From Butyrivibrio sp. MB2005 (GTDB lineage Bacteria > Bacillota > Clostridia > Lachnospirales > Lachnospiraceae): a stretch of 64,000 nt of DNA. Position 1 is the stretch's first letter. Every line of letters begins with the position of its first letter. A model generated the notes under the pieces. The model ran no database searches and was not told the origin of the DNA. It saw only the letters and a program-made list of their open reading frames with translations. The translations under genes were made by a program, and so were the position numbers. This document shows, one piece after another, positions 19,159 through 28,014 of the stretch. The stretch covers positions 179,653-243,652 of the forward strand of contig NZ_KE384158.1 of NCBI RefSeq assembly GCF_000424285.1, in the 5' to 3' direction.

Positions 19159-20295
19159 TTAATCACTAATATCCCTGTCAATATTGATTATATAGTCATA
19201 TTCAGGGAATTCTTTTCTAAGCTCATCATAAACGTCTCTGCGAAGCTTCTCCACATCCTTCTCATCGAAGGTTACAACCATATCAAAGGATACTCTCTCA
19301 CGGACTTCATCAAGATAAAAGCCGTGGATTTGTTTTATATGTTCATGCCTTTTCACAACTCTGACAACATCATTGTGGAGTTTGCCGGCAACGGAATTAT
19401 CACTGTTCTGAGAATAGATTCCGACAGCCTCTATGGCAACGCCATGCTCTTCATAAACCTTCATTACAATCTCTCGCTGAAGTGAATCAAGTCTCTTGAT
19501 TGTAATATCTTCCGGGACCTCGATGTGTACAGAGCCAACGATCTTATCAGGACCGTAATTATGAAGAAGCAGATCATATGCACCGTTAACTTCCTTGAAG
19601 GATGCGATTGTTCTTTTTATCTCCTGAGTAAATTCAGGGCTCATTCTCTCTCCAAGAATCTGAGAAAGAGTATCTCTTAGCATCTCTGAACCGGCCTTTA
19701 TGATTACGATTGAGATAATCGCACCAAGCCATGCTTCAAGGGATATTCCGCTGAAAATAAAAATGATGGCTGCAATAAGTGTTGATGCTGAGATAACAGA
19801 ATCAAGCTTAGCATCCTCACCTGATGCTATGAGGGAGTCGGAATTAACCTTTTCTCCTGTCTTTTTAACATAAGTTCCAAGAACTATCTTGACCACTATG
19901 GCAACTGCCACGATGATAAGTGAAGGCACGCCATAGCTTGGAAGCTCGGGATGTATGATCTTTTTAACAGATTCAACAAAAGAAGTAATGCCGGCATAAA
20001 GTACGATTACGGATATTATGGCTGCACTAATATACTCAATTCGTCCATATCCCAGGGGATGTTTCCTGTCAGGGGCTTTGCCCGCAAGTTTTGTTCCAAC
20101 AATTGTAATTATGGATGACAGTGCATCACTTAAGTTATTTACTGCATCAAGTACAATAGCAATCGATCCCGACAAAATTCCGACCGCTGCCTTAAAGCCT
20201 GCTAAAAGGCAATTGGTGATGATTCCAATAATACTAGTCCTTATGATAATACTTTTTCTGTCCATTTCTTCCCCTACGGCTGTGTTTTTGGGCAT
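19159..20295 (-). CDS. Cation diffusion facilitator exporter, probably Mn2+ type
   Basis: 378 residues: about six membrane segments, then a cytoplasmic metal-binding domain (from about residue 220) and extra C-terminal sequence. The metal site reads N-x-x-x-D in TM2 (DAVNNLSD) and D-x-x-x-D in TM5 (EDAKLD) rather than the zinc-type His/Asp set; this pattern is known from manganese exporters such as MntE. Two starts are possible: 20295 (GGAGATGAA-ATG) and 20265 (GGGGAAGAA-ATG). The first start and its RBS lie inside one arm of a long palindrome. Confidence 0.9.
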   Translation of the reverse strand: MPKNTAVGEEMDRKSIIIRTSIIGIITNCLLAGFKAAVGILSGSIAIVLDAVNNLSDALSSIITIVGTKLAGKAPDRKHPLGYGRIEYISAAIISVIVLYAGITSFVESVKKIIHPELPSYGVPSLIIVAVAIVVKIVLGTYVKKTGEKVNSDSLIASGEDAKLDSVISASTLIAAIIFIFSGISLEAWLGAIISIVIIKAGSEMLRDTLSQILGERMSPEFTQEIKRTIASFKEVNGAYDLLLHNYGPDKIVGSVHIEVPEDITIKRLDSLQREIVMKVYEEHGVAIEAVGIYSQNSDNSVAGKLHNDVVRVVKRHEHIKQIHGFYLDEVRERVSFDMVVTFDEKDVEKLRRDVYDELRKEFPEYDYIINIDRDISD

Positions 20296-20466
20296 TTCAT
20301 CTCCAAACAGTGCTTATTAACATGTATATTCCATTCAGCCGACGCTTTCGCTCTGTTTCACACGTAGCGGTACTAAGCCTGTAAAGGACATATGCTAAGT
20401 ACCGACGTGTTCAAAAGCCGCTTCATGGAACATGCATGTTAAAGCATTTGTTTGGAGATGAAATGC
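20292..20466 (-). promoter_or_regulatory. Large palindromic leader that masks RBS and start of the CDF gene
   Basis: A roughly 175-bp imperfect inverted repeat with arms of about 80 nt. The outer 18 bases (20292-20309 and 20449-20466) are exactly complementary. On the minus-strand transcript the 5' arm GCATTTCATCTCCAAACA is the complement of the CDF ribosome binding site and ATG. Further in are paired blocks around AACATG(C/T)AT(G/A)TTCCAT, AACACGT, and the apical stem GGTACTTAGC / GCTTAGTACC. This would form a stem locking translation initiation. It may be a riboregulator, or simply the result of an inverted duplication. Confidence 0.7.
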
Positions 20467-20602
20467 GATTCACACACAGCTATTCTTTTATTAAATTATG
20501 TTAATATGCTATCATTTTAGTATAGCAAGGTAAAGTGATAAAACGATTATATTATTTAATAATATGTGGATTTATAAACTATTGTAAAAGGTGATTTATA
20601 CC
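20467..20602. other. AT-rich spacer before the CoA-type Nudix gene
   Basis: Very AT-rich, likely promoter DNA for the plus-strand Nudix gene (for example TTAATATGCTATCATTTTAGTATAG around 20500-20523). No other gene is visible. Confidence 0.3.
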
Positions 20603-20668
20603 ATGAATCTGGTACTATTAACTATTATAACAATCAGAAATAGTATGATAAATAAAGGGAAATTATGA
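20603..20668 (+). CDS. Possible 21-residue leader peptide coupled to the Nudix gene
   Basis: ATG at 20603 follows AAAAGGTGAT by 9-10 nt. The frame runs 21 codons and its TGA overlaps the ATG of the next gene (ATGA). The peptide is hydrophobic at its start (MNLVLLTIITI). The overlap suggests translational coupling, but such a short frame can arise by chance. Confidence 0.3.
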   Translation: MNLVLLTIITIRNSMINKGKL

Positions 20669-21345
20669 AGAGTAAAGAAGACATTCTTAATACATTAAAA
20701 ACTTTTAAAGAATCGTTTGATGGTAAGTATGCTGTGATGATACCGCTTGTGGAAATTGATGGTGAGCTGCATGTGATATTTGAAGAGAGATCACACAAGC
20801 TTAGTTTTCAACCGGGTGAGGTATGTTTCCCGGGAGGTAAGATTGAGGAAGGTGAAAGTCCAAGGGATGCTGCCATAAGGGAGTTTATGGAAGAGTTGTA
20901 TCCGGAGGTGCTTGTTGCTATCTCTTCTGACTCTGCCACTGAAAGCGCTGGTTTAGGCGCTACATCAGATACCATCAAAGGCTTCAATGAATATCTTGAT
21001 ATTCTCTGCCAGTTGTCGCCTCTGCCGGGACCGACGGGAGCATATGTTTATCCTTTTGTTTGCCTGGTTAAGAAGTTTAATGGTGGTTTTTCATCGGATG
21101 AGGTGGAAAGAATAATTACTTATCCAATCTCATATTTTATAGAGAATGAACCATCATGCTACCCAATGGAGCGCAAAGTAATACCGCCTGATGACTTTCC
21201 AATAGAATTAGTGACAGGCGGCAAAAGTACCTACAACTGGCATGGACAAAAGTATGATATGTGGATCTATAAGGATACGTCTCCGGTAATCTGGGGATTT
21301 ACAGGACGGCTTCTTCACGCATTTATTGAAATAATAAAGACCTGA
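20665..21345 (+). CDS. Nudix hydrolase, coenzyme A pyrophosphatase-like
   Basis: 226 residues. ERSHKLSFQPGEVCFPGGKIE matches the CoA-pyrophosphatase (NudL/YeaB) extension that precedes the Nudix box, and the box GKIEEGESPRDAAIREFMEEL has the catalytic glutamates. The usual Gly after EExG is Tyr (EELYP). Probably splits CoA or its derivatives into 3',5'-ADP and phosphopantetheine. RBS AAAGGGA before ATG. Only plus-strand gene in this section, with a hairpin just after it. Confidence 0.88.
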   Translation: MKSKEDILNTLKTFKESFDGKYAVMIPLVEIDGELHVIFEERSHKLSFQPGEVCFPGGKIEEGESPRDAAIREFMEELYPEVLVAISSDSATESAGLGATSDTIKGFNEYLDILCQLSPLPGPTGAYVYPFVCLVKKFNGGFSSDEVERIITYPISYFIENEPSCYPMERKVIPPDDFPIELVTGGKSTYNWHGQKYDMWIYKDTSPVIWGFTGRLLHAFIEIIKT

Positions 21346-21352
21346 TATGCAC

Positions 21353-21391
21353 CGCCTACAAAAGTTTGATATAGGCTAACTTTTGTAGGCG
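21353..21391. terminator. Hairpin between convergent Nudix and mnmA genes
   Basis: CGCCTACAAAAGTT / AACTTTTGTAGGCG, a perfect 14-bp stem with an 11-nt loop. A T run does not follow at once, but position between convergent genes supports a two-way terminator. Confidence 0.65.
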
Positions 21392-21431
21392 ATTCATATT
21401 CAGGCCTTTTTTCAAATTACTTTTTTAGAAT

Positions 21432-22523
21432 TTAATCAGCGTGATCAATGATTCCGCCGCCCAGAACAATATCCCCGTCATATAATACGGCTGACTGTCC
21501 GGCAGTTATGGCTCTTTGCGGCTCATCGAAAGAAATGTGTGCTTCGCCGCCCTCTTTTTCAGGAAGGGTAACTGTGGCAGGCTGTTCCTTATGTTTATAT
21601 CTGATCTTCACGCTGCATCTGATATCTCCCTTGGGAAGTTCTCCCGTGATCCAGTGAAAATCGCGAACAGTAAGATCCGTCTTGAAAAGATCCTCATTAT
21701 CAGATAGAACAACCTGATTTTTCTCTATATCAAGTTTGGTCACATAGAGCCTTTTCTCTGATGCTACCCCAAGGCCTCTTCTTTGGCCGATAGTGTAGTT
21801 GATCAGTCCATTATGATGACCAATGACATTGCCATCCTTATCGACTATGTCGCCACCTGGATAATCCTTATTTCTGTAGCGCTTGATCATTGCTGCATAG
21901 TCTCCGTCAGGAACAAAGCATATATCCTGGGAATCGCTCTTGTGTGATGTGACAAATTCATTCTCCTCGGCTATCTTTCTGGCATCAGTCTTATGAAAAT
22001 CGCCCAAAGGAAATACCGTGTGGGAGAGCTGCTCTTCCGTAAGGTCGTAGAGAACATAGCTCTGATCCTTGGATAAATCCACTGCTTTTTTAAGATAAAA
22101 ATGGCCATCCTTCTCTTCTATTCTGGCATAGTGTCCTGTCACGATATACTCGCAGCCAAGCTCCATTGCCTTTTTATAAAGGATGTCGAATTTAAGATAT
22201 TTATTACATCTGATGCAGGGATTGGGAGTCTCACACCTTTCATAGCTGCAAACAAAGGGCTCGATTACCATCTCCCTGAACTCATTTTCATAATGATATA
22301 TATAATAGGGAATTCCGATTTTCTCTGTAACAGCCCTTGCATCCTGGGTATCCTTAAGGCTGCAGCAGGTCCCAAAGAGGTCCTCACCTATCATGTCATT
22401 TTCATATAATCGCATGGTACAACCAATGCAGGAAAAGCCCCTCTTTGCCATAAGCTCTGCGGCCACACTGCTGTCAACGCCTCCGCTCATGGCTATAAGT
22501 GCTGTTTTTTTCTTATTATCCAT
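21432..22523 (-). CDS. mnmA: tRNA-specific 2-thiouridylase MnmA
   Basis: 363 residues. Adds sulfur to U34 of tRNA-Lys, -Glu and -Gln. The PP-loop AMSGGVDSSVAA is at the N-terminus, catalytic Cys in NPCIRCNK (the first Cys) and SDSQDICFVPDGDYA (the persulfide Cys), and the C-terminal beta-barrel with GQRRGLGVA is present. Length is normal. RBS GAGGTG before ATG. Confidence 0.97.
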   Translation of the reverse strand: MDNKKKTALIAMSGGVDSSVAAELMAKRGFSCIGCTMRLYENDMIGEDLFGTCCSLKDTQDARAVTEKIGIPYYIYHYENEFREMVIEPFVCSYERCETPNPCIRCNKYLKFDILYKKAMELGCEYIVTGHYARIEEKDGHFYLKKAVDLSKDQSYVLYDLTEEQLSHTVFPLGDFHKTDARKIAEENEFVTSHKSDSQDICFVPDGDYAAMIKRYRNKDYPGGDIVDKDGNVIGHHNGLINYTIGQRRGLGVASEKRLYVTKLDIEKNQVVLSDNEDLFKTDLTVRDFHWITGELPKGDIRCSVKIRYKHKEQPATVTLPEKEGGEAHISFDEPQRAITAGQSAVLYDGDIVLGGGIIDHAD

Positions 22524-22598
22524 AACACCTCATCTGTAAATAATTCCGGTAACAATGACAGATAACCTGTCTTATCCACCCTGCAACAGAATTGCAAA

Positions 22599-23009
22599 TT
22601 AAATAAATTTCTGAACTGCCTTCTGGAATTCCTCAACAGCTCTTGTATCACCATCCTCGATGGCATGTATGATGCAGTGAGTCATATGCTCATTAATTAT
22701 TTCCTTACCAAGATTCTTAAGAGCCGAGTTCACTGCGGACAGCTGCATAAGAACATCCGCGCAGTCATCATCATTTTCTATCATAAGCTTTACATGGTTG
22801 AGATGTCCTATGGCTCTGCTAAGTCTGTTTATCTGTTTTTTCTTCTCCTCGGGAGAATGGAAATGTCCGTGATCATGAACATGCTCGTGTTCCTCATGTG
22901 CATGTCCCTCATGACTATGCTCATGAACGTGATCATGTTCACCATGGCTGTGTTCGTGCTCGTGACCTTCATGGGTATGCTCATGGGTGTGTGTCTGTTT
23001 TTTCTTCAT
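22599..23009 (-). CDS. CsoR/RcnR-family metal-sensing repressor with His-rich N-terminus
   Basis: 136 residues. Residues 1-52 are an extraordinary run of His, Glu, Gly and Asp. Residues 53-136 are the all-helical DUF156 repressor fold. The metal ligands typical of CsoR are all present: Cys in DDDCADV, then His and Cys in EHMTHC (H-x3-C). Together with its place at the end of the cbiMQO operon, this suggests a Ni/Co (or Cu) sensor that represses the transporter. The His-rich tail may buffer or load nickel/cobalt. A G-tract palindrome upstream of cbiM fits this family's operators. Confidence 0.88.
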   Translation of the reverse strand: MKKKQTHTHEHTHEGHEHEHSHGEHDHVHEHSHEGHAHEEHEHVHDHGHFHSPEEKKKQINRLSRAIGHLNHVKLMIENDDDCADVLMQLSAVNSALKNLGKEIINEHMTHCIIHAIEDGDTRAVEEFQKAVQKFI

Positions 23010-23030
23010 TTCTGTTTCCTTTATATCTAA

Positions 23031-23777
23031 TCAATAATTCTGAAATCTAAGGGGAAGCTCAAGTCCGTGACTCTCTAAAAGTTCCTTATCTCTCAGGATA
23101 ACCTCTGCTTTATCATCAGCTATTATAGTACCATCATGCAAAAGAACAACCCTTTCACATGTATCCATTATAAAATCAAGATCGTGGGATGCAACTATTT
23201 TAAGGCATTTAAGCTCATTTAATATATTGATAAGATTCCTTCTGTTCCTTGGATCAAGGGCAATTGAGGGCTCATCCATAAGTATTATATCAGGCTCCAT
23301 GGATAAAATTGTCGCGATGGCAGCTAGCTTTTTCTCACCTCCGGATAGCTTGTAGATCTGCTTGTTTCTAAGATACTCTATGTGCACCTTTGCAAGAGCT
23401 TCATCTGTTCTTCTTTTTACCTCATCCTCAGAAAGCCCGTAATTCCTGGGGCCAAAAGACACGTCCTGCTCTACGGTTGACATGAAAAGCTGACTGTCAG
23501 AGTCCTGGAAAACATAGCCTATATGCTCTCTCACATGGTTTAGATTTTTCTTATTAACTGCGTGCCCTACTATTTCAAGGCGTCCGTCATAGTCAAGATA
23601 AAGCCCCACAAGCAGTTTTAATAAAGTGGACTTACCTATGCCGTTTGCCCCAAGAAGTCCTATACTCTCACCATCATGGGCATGTAAATTTAAATCAAAC
23701 AAAACCTGCTGATTTTTTTCATAGGAAAAATTCAAATGTTCAATTGTTAAGAGTTCACCATGTATTCCGGTATGCAT
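23031..23777 (-). CDS. cbiO: ECF transporter ATPase for nickel/cobalt (CbiO/NikO)
   Basis: 248 residues. Walker A GANGIGKSTLL, signature LSGGEKK, Walker B IILMDEPSIALD and the switch His in ASHDLD are intact. Energises metal uptake together with CbiQ and CbiM. Third gene in the operon, 65 nt after cbiQ and 21 nt before the repressor gene. Confidence 0.93.
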   Translation of the reverse strand: MHTGIHGELLTIEHLNFSYEKNQQVLFDLNLHAHDGESIGLLGANGIGKSTLLKLLVGLYLDYDGRLEIVGHAVNKKNLNHVREHIGYVFQDSDSQLFMSTVEQDVSFGPRNYGLSEDEVKRRTDEALAKVHIEYLRNKQIYKLSGGEKKLAAIATILSMEPDIILMDEPSIALDPRNRRNLINILNELKCLKIVASHDLDFIMDTCERVVLLHDGTIIADDKAEVILRDKELLESHGLELPLRFQNY

Positions 23778-23842
23778 TCCTTACTTCCTTTTTATTATCT
23801 GCGCCTTACACGTGTCGTTTTAATCACGTTCCAAAACATCCT

Positions 23843-24619
23843 TCATAAAAACAAATAACTGTGTCTTATAAGTATAAAAATAGTTATCCAGACTATGGGA
23901 TATATTACATCTATCGCTCTTACTTTTATTTTTTCAGAAGAAAAATCTCCCTTAAAGCCCCTAAGCAGCATGCTCTCGTATACGATTGTAGCTCTGTCCA
24001 TACTTCGAATGAGCCACATACCAACAAGCGTACCCCATGCGCTGTAATGAACTCCATTTTGATGGGGAGCCCTTAGTTTATAGGCCGTAGCTATTCTGTC
24101 AGCTTCTTCGCCCATTATATAAAAATATCTTCCTATCAGGAGCACAACTATTACGATTATCTTAGGAACATGCAGCACGCTTAGCGCATAGCATATTTTT
24201 TCAATGGATGTTGTAGCTATAAGAATATAGGTTGCAAGCACAGCATAGAACCCTTTTAACATCAGGGTAAACATCGAGATAACGCCTCTCGAGATCCCAA
24301 CATCTCCTACCTGCAACAGTACCTCTTTATCAAAAAAAGGATTAAGCACTCCCACAAAAATCACCAGTGGAAGTATCAGCCTCATCCTGTAAATTCCTGT
24401 TTTAAATGAAAGTTCTCCGATGACAAAACCGAAAATGATATAAACAGACATAAGAATCAGCGGTGTCACAGCATATTTATTTATGGACACCACAGTAAAA
24501 ATGTATATAACGCTAATAAGCAGCTTCCCCAAAGGATGAAGGTCATTCATCCAATGAGAACGCTGCCATAATTCTTCAATGCTTTTAAATTCGTTTAACT
24601 TCTTTTCAATTGAATCCAT
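23843..24619 (-). CDS. cbiQ: ECF transporter transmembrane T component CbiQ
   Basis: 258 residues, several membrane segments. The coupling helix region carries Ala-Arg-like motifs (AYKLRAPHQNG and LLRGFKGDF) that contact the ATPases in this family. Second gene of cbiM-cbiQ-cbiO; 36 nt after cbiM. Confidence 0.9.
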   Translation of the reverse strand: MDSIEKKLNEFKSIEELWQRSHWMNDLHPLGKLLISVIYIFTVVSINKYAVTPLILMSVYIIFGFVIGELSFKTGIYRMRLILPLVIFVGVLNPFFDKEVLLQVGDVGISRGVISMFTLMLKGFYAVLATYILIATTSIEKICYALSVLHVPKIIVIVVLLIGRYFYIMGEEADRIATAYKLRAPHQNGVHYSAWGTLVGMWLIRSMDRATIVYESMLLRGFKGDFSSEKIKVRAIDVIYPIVWITIFILIRHSYLFL

Positions 24620-24655
24620 TAAAACTAACCATTTCTTAAAAATGGCTATGAGTTA

Positions 24656-25660
24656 TTAGTTTTCCTGAACACTCTTACCATTTTTAAAGAATTTAAATGC
24701 ATAGCATACCAGTGTAAGTATGATAACAACCATGAGCGAACCCACGATTCCGGAGAAGCTTGTTCCTACAGCTGCTTCGCTGTCCTTAAATGCGTAGTCC
24801 GGTAAAAGTGAAGTTGTAGTCTGGATGTTCTCAGCAGTTTCATATACGCTTCCATCAGCTTCAAGCTCTGATGTGCCTGCTACCTTCTCCATGGACCACT
24901 CAAGGCCATCCGGGAAAGCAGATGCAAAAAGTGATACAACGCCGCCGCAAAGTGCAGCAGCTACAGCAAGAACGATGATAGTCTTCTTGAATGAAAGCTT
25001 GCTCTCGCTCTTGTTCTCGCCTACGCCCCATAAGAGCTCAGGTCTTGCTTCATTTACAAAAGTAAGCACAGCAGCTGTAATAAGTCCCTCTACAGCACCG
25101 ATTGCAAGGTGAATAGGCTGCATTGTTGCAAGGAATACAGAGAAAGGAAGCTCTGTAACTCCTGAAGCAAGTGTCTCAAGTGTAACTGATAATGCGCCAA
25201 GCTGAAGTGTAAGCACGCAACCAAGTATAGATGCAAGAACTATCTTACCTCTTGTAACTCCTTTTTTCATGATAGGCTTCCAAATGAGAAGCGCTCCAAT
25301 AAAGCACCCGTAAAAGGCCATATTCCAGACGTTACATCCAAGGGCCAAAAGACCACCGTCTGCAAACATCAGACATTGTATCAGAAGTACTCCTATCATA
25401 GTAAGGAATCCTGCGTAAGGTCCAAGAAGTGCTGAAAGCATCATACCTCCGCAAAGATGTCCTGAAGATCCTGTTCCGGGAATTGTGAAGTTAAGCATCT
25501 GAGTAGCGAATACAAAAGCACCCATTACACCCATTACAGGGATTTTCTTCGGATCGTCCTCAAGTCTTACTTTCTTGATTGAATAAGCGGCAGCTCCTGT
25601 TGAAAGAACGTACATTGTTCCTGCAACTGCGGGAGTTACCAGTGCATCAGCCATATGCAT
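24656..25660 (-). CDS. cbiM: Nickel/cobalt ECF substrate-binding protein CbiM fused to CbiN-like part
   Basis: 334 residues. The protein begins Met-His at residues 1-2, which in this family helps to coordinate the metal, so the start at 25660 is functionally meaningful; RBS GGAGGAG supports it. Residues 1-215 are the membrane CbiM core (GSSGHLCGGMMLSALLGPYAG). Residues 225-334 form a CbiN-like extension with an extracytoplasmic FPDGLEWS segment and a final membrane helix. First gene of the operon, with a G-tract operator upstream. Confidence 0.92.
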   Translation of the reverse strand: MHMADALVTPAVAGTMYVLSTGAAAYSIKKVRLEDDPKKIPVMGVMGAFVFATQMLNFTIPGTGSSGHLCGGMMLSALLGPYAGFLTMIGVLLIQCLMFADGGLLALGCNVWNMAFYGCFIGALLIWKPIMKKGVTRGKIVLASILGCVLTLQLGALSVTLETLASGVTELPFSVFLATMQPIHLAIGAVEGLITAAVLTFVNEARPELLWGVGENKSESKLSFKKTIIVLAVAAALCGGVVSLFASAFPDGLEWSMEKVAGTSELEADGSVYETAENIQTTTSLLPDYAFKDSEAAVGTSFSGIVGSLMVVIILTLVCYAFKFFKNGKSVQEN

Positions 25661-25745
25661 AATTATTTCTCCTCCATGTGTATGTATAGAAACGAAATCG
25701 TCATAAGCACGTTTCTAAAAGAGTATAATATTGCATACAACTCAC

Positions 25746-25770
25746 TTACAAGCCCCCTGGGGGGATGTAA
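25746..25770 (-). promoter_or_regulatory. G-tract palindromic operator for the cbiMQO operon
   Basis: A 25-bp dyad, TTACA..CCCCCTGGGGGG..TGTAA, 86 nt upstream of cbiM. Inverted G-tracts are typical operators of the CsoR/RcnR repressors. On the minus strand the site is followed by TTGTAA and, 15 nt later, TATTAT, so the repressor would cover the -35 region. Binding is inferred. Confidence 0.7.
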
Positions 25771-25950
25771 ATTGCAGATATTTACGTAAAAATTTGAATT
25801 AAGTCCTTTCACAATCATATTTTAACGCTATTTTGCATGTAAAATATAGTTTATGATTTTATAATATTTTCTTTAGCCTTTACTAATACTTCTTATTGTT
25901 CTTTTAGGGTTCGTACATACTTTTGTCAAATTTAAAATGTATTATAAACA

Positions 25951-26056
25951 TATCAGAAGCGAAGACTTCTGACTCCCCCAACAAAACTTTTTTCATACCA
26001 GGGCTGTAAGGTTCCCCACCTTACAGCTCCTCCTCCATTAATAGGGCTTTTTTTAT
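25951..26056 (+). ncRNA. Candidate C-rich small RNA, copy A
   Basis: Intergenic element homologous to one at 46860-46984. Read on the plus strand: hairpin TCAGAAG..CTTCTGA, then CTCCCCCAAC, the shared block AAAACTTTTTTCATAC, a 9-bp hairpin (GCTGTAAGG / CCTTACAGC) with C-rich loop TTCCCCA, then CTCCTCCTCC and a T run reaching the ygiQ stop. A TATAAA box lies 2 nt before the shared TATCAGA start. Unpaired CCCC/CCTCC stretches complementary to ribosome binding sites recall regulatory RNAs of Firmicutes. Orientation is not certain; the minus strand would read GGAGG and GGGGA instead. Confidence 0.6.
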
Positions 26057-28011
26057 TTTCTCTTCCTTTTTCCCGAAGCTTTAGTCTTATTTGAAGAACT
26101 GTTATTTCTGTTGCCGGATGCTCTTTTTCCTTTACCCGTTTTACTGCTACCGGTTTTTCCATTGGCGAGCTTACCTGATTTTCCAAACCTTCCTGCGGCT
26201 TTATCATTTGTAACCTTTCTTGGCGGAATAAGGCATTCCTTACCAAAGCCTATCAGATCTTCTCTGTGCTCACGAAGCAGAGCTTCCTTAACAAGCTCGT
26301 AGTTCTCCGGTCTCCTGTACTGAATAAGAGCTCTCTGCATAGCCTTTTCATGAGGATCTCTTGCTACATAGACTTTCTCCATGGTGAGTGGATCTATGCC
26401 TGTGTAATACATGCATGTAGAAACCGTTCCCGGCGTAGGATAAAAGTCCTGAACCTGATCAGGATTAAGTCTATGCTTACAAAGATACTCTGCAAGGGCT
26501 ATGGCGTCCTTAATGGTACTTCCCGGATGTGATGACATCAGGTAAGGTACCGCATACTGCTGAAGTCCAAGGTCTTTATTTACCTTATCGAATTTCTCGA
26601 TAAACTTATCATATACGCTGACAGAAGGCTTTCCCATCTTGGAAAGAACATTATCTGAAATGTGCTCAGGGGCCACACGGAGCTGTCCGCTTATATGATA
26701 CTTACAAAGCTGCCTAAGGAATGAGTCATCCTTATCTGCTAAGAGGTAATCGAATCTTATTCCACTTCTTACAAAAACCTTTTTAACACCTTTAAGTTCT
26801 CTTAATTCCTTTAGGAGTTTAAGATAATCCTTGTGGTCCACTTCCATATTGGGACAGGGCTTTGGATACAGGCACTTTTTATTCATACAGGCGCCGTTTA
26901 CAAGCTGCTTCTTACATGCAGGCTTTCTGAACTGAGCTGTAGGTCCGCCTACATCATGGATGTAACCCTTAAAATCCTTCTCTGATAAGAAAATCTTTGC
27001 TTCTTTTAATATTGATTCATGGCTTCTGGCCTGAACAATTCTGCCCTGATGGAAGGTCAGCGCACAGAAATTACACTCACCAAAACAACCTCTGTTAGAT
27101 GATATGGAGAACTTGATCTCACTAAAAGCAGGAATGCCTCCCATTTTGTCATAAACAGGATGCCATGCCCTCATATAAGGCCTCTCGTATACATCGTCAA
27201 ACTCCTGCTGAGTAAGCGGCCTCGAAGGAGGATTCTGTACAACAAAAAGACTCTTATCATAGGTCTCATAGAGACGTTTTCCGTTAAAGGGATCAGTGTT
27301 TTTATACTGTATACCAAAGCTTTCGGCATACTTTTTCTTATCTTCCTTAATCTCTTCGAACTCAGGAAGCTTTATGGCATCGTAGATGTTTTCCTCATCT
27401 CTTGTCTTATAAACTGTTCCGTTTATAAATGTGATATCCGCAACATCCATGCCGGATGCAAGAGCATCAGCGATCTCAACTATGCTTATCTCTCCCATTC
27501 CATAGGATATGATATCTGCGCCTGAATCAAGAAGAATTGAACGTCTTACCTTATTGGACCAGTAATCATAGTGGCCAAGACGCCTTAAGCTGGCTTCTAT
27601 TCCTCCAACGATTATGGGATTTTTCTTATATACCTTACGGATCAGGTTACAGTATACGATTGTAGCATAGTCAGGGCGCTTACCCATCTCACCACCGGGA
27701 CTGTATGCATCTGTCTGCCTTCTTTTCTTGGCCACAGTGTAATGATTAACCATTGAGTCCATGTTTCCGGCTGATACCAGAAATCCAAGACGGGGTTCAC
27801 CAAGTACCGTAATGCTGTTTTCATCCCTAAAATCAGGCTGACAAATAAGGCCCACGCTATAACCGTGAGCCTCCAATGTTCTTGTAATGATAGCACTTCC
27901 AAAGCTTGAATGATCAACATATGCATCGCCGCACACATAGACAAAATCAACCTGTGAAAGTCCCATTTCTTCCATATCTTTTTTGCTGATAGGTGGAAAT
28001 CCTAATGCCAT
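26053..28011 (-). CDS. YgiQ family radical SAM protein
   Basis: 652 residues, normal size for the family. The radical SAM cluster motif is RGCFGECNFCAL (CxxxCxxC), with a UPF0313-type N-terminal domain and C-terminal PTPGTVSTCMYYTG. The last 50 residues are Lys/Arg/Ser-rich and low in complexity. Reaction unknown. It starts 3 nt after the aminotransferase stop, so the two are translated together. Confidence 0.92.
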   Translation of the reverse strand: MALGFPPISKKDMEEMGLSQVDFVYVCGDAYVDHSSFGSAIITRTLEAHGYSVGLICQPDFRDENSITVLGEPRLGFLVSAGNMDSMVNHYTVAKKRRQTDAYSPGGEMGKRPDYATIVYCNLIRKVYKKNPIIVGGIEASLRRLGHYDYWSNKVRRSILLDSGADIISYGMGEISIVEIADALASGMDVADITFINGTVYKTRDEENIYDAIKLPEFEEIKEDKKKYAESFGIQYKNTDPFNGKRLYETYDKSLFVVQNPPSRPLTQQEFDDVYERPYMRAWHPVYDKMGGIPAFSEIKFSISSNRGCFGECNFCALTFHQGRIVQARSHESILKEAKIFLSEKDFKGYIHDVGGPTAQFRKPACKKQLVNGACMNKKCLYPKPCPNMEVDHKDYLKLLKELRELKGVKKVFVRSGIRFDYLLADKDDSFLRQLCKYHISGQLRVAPEHISDNVLSKMGKPSVSVYDKFIEKFDKVNKDLGLQQYAVPYLMSSHPGSTIKDAIALAEYLCKHRLNPDQVQDFYPTPGTVSTCMYYTGIDPLTMEKVYVARDPHEKAMQRALIQYRRPENYELVKEALLREHREDLIGFGKECLIPPRKVTNDKAAGRFGKSGKLANGKTGSSKTGKGKRASGNRNNSSSNKTKASGKRKRK

Positions 28012-28014
28012 ATC

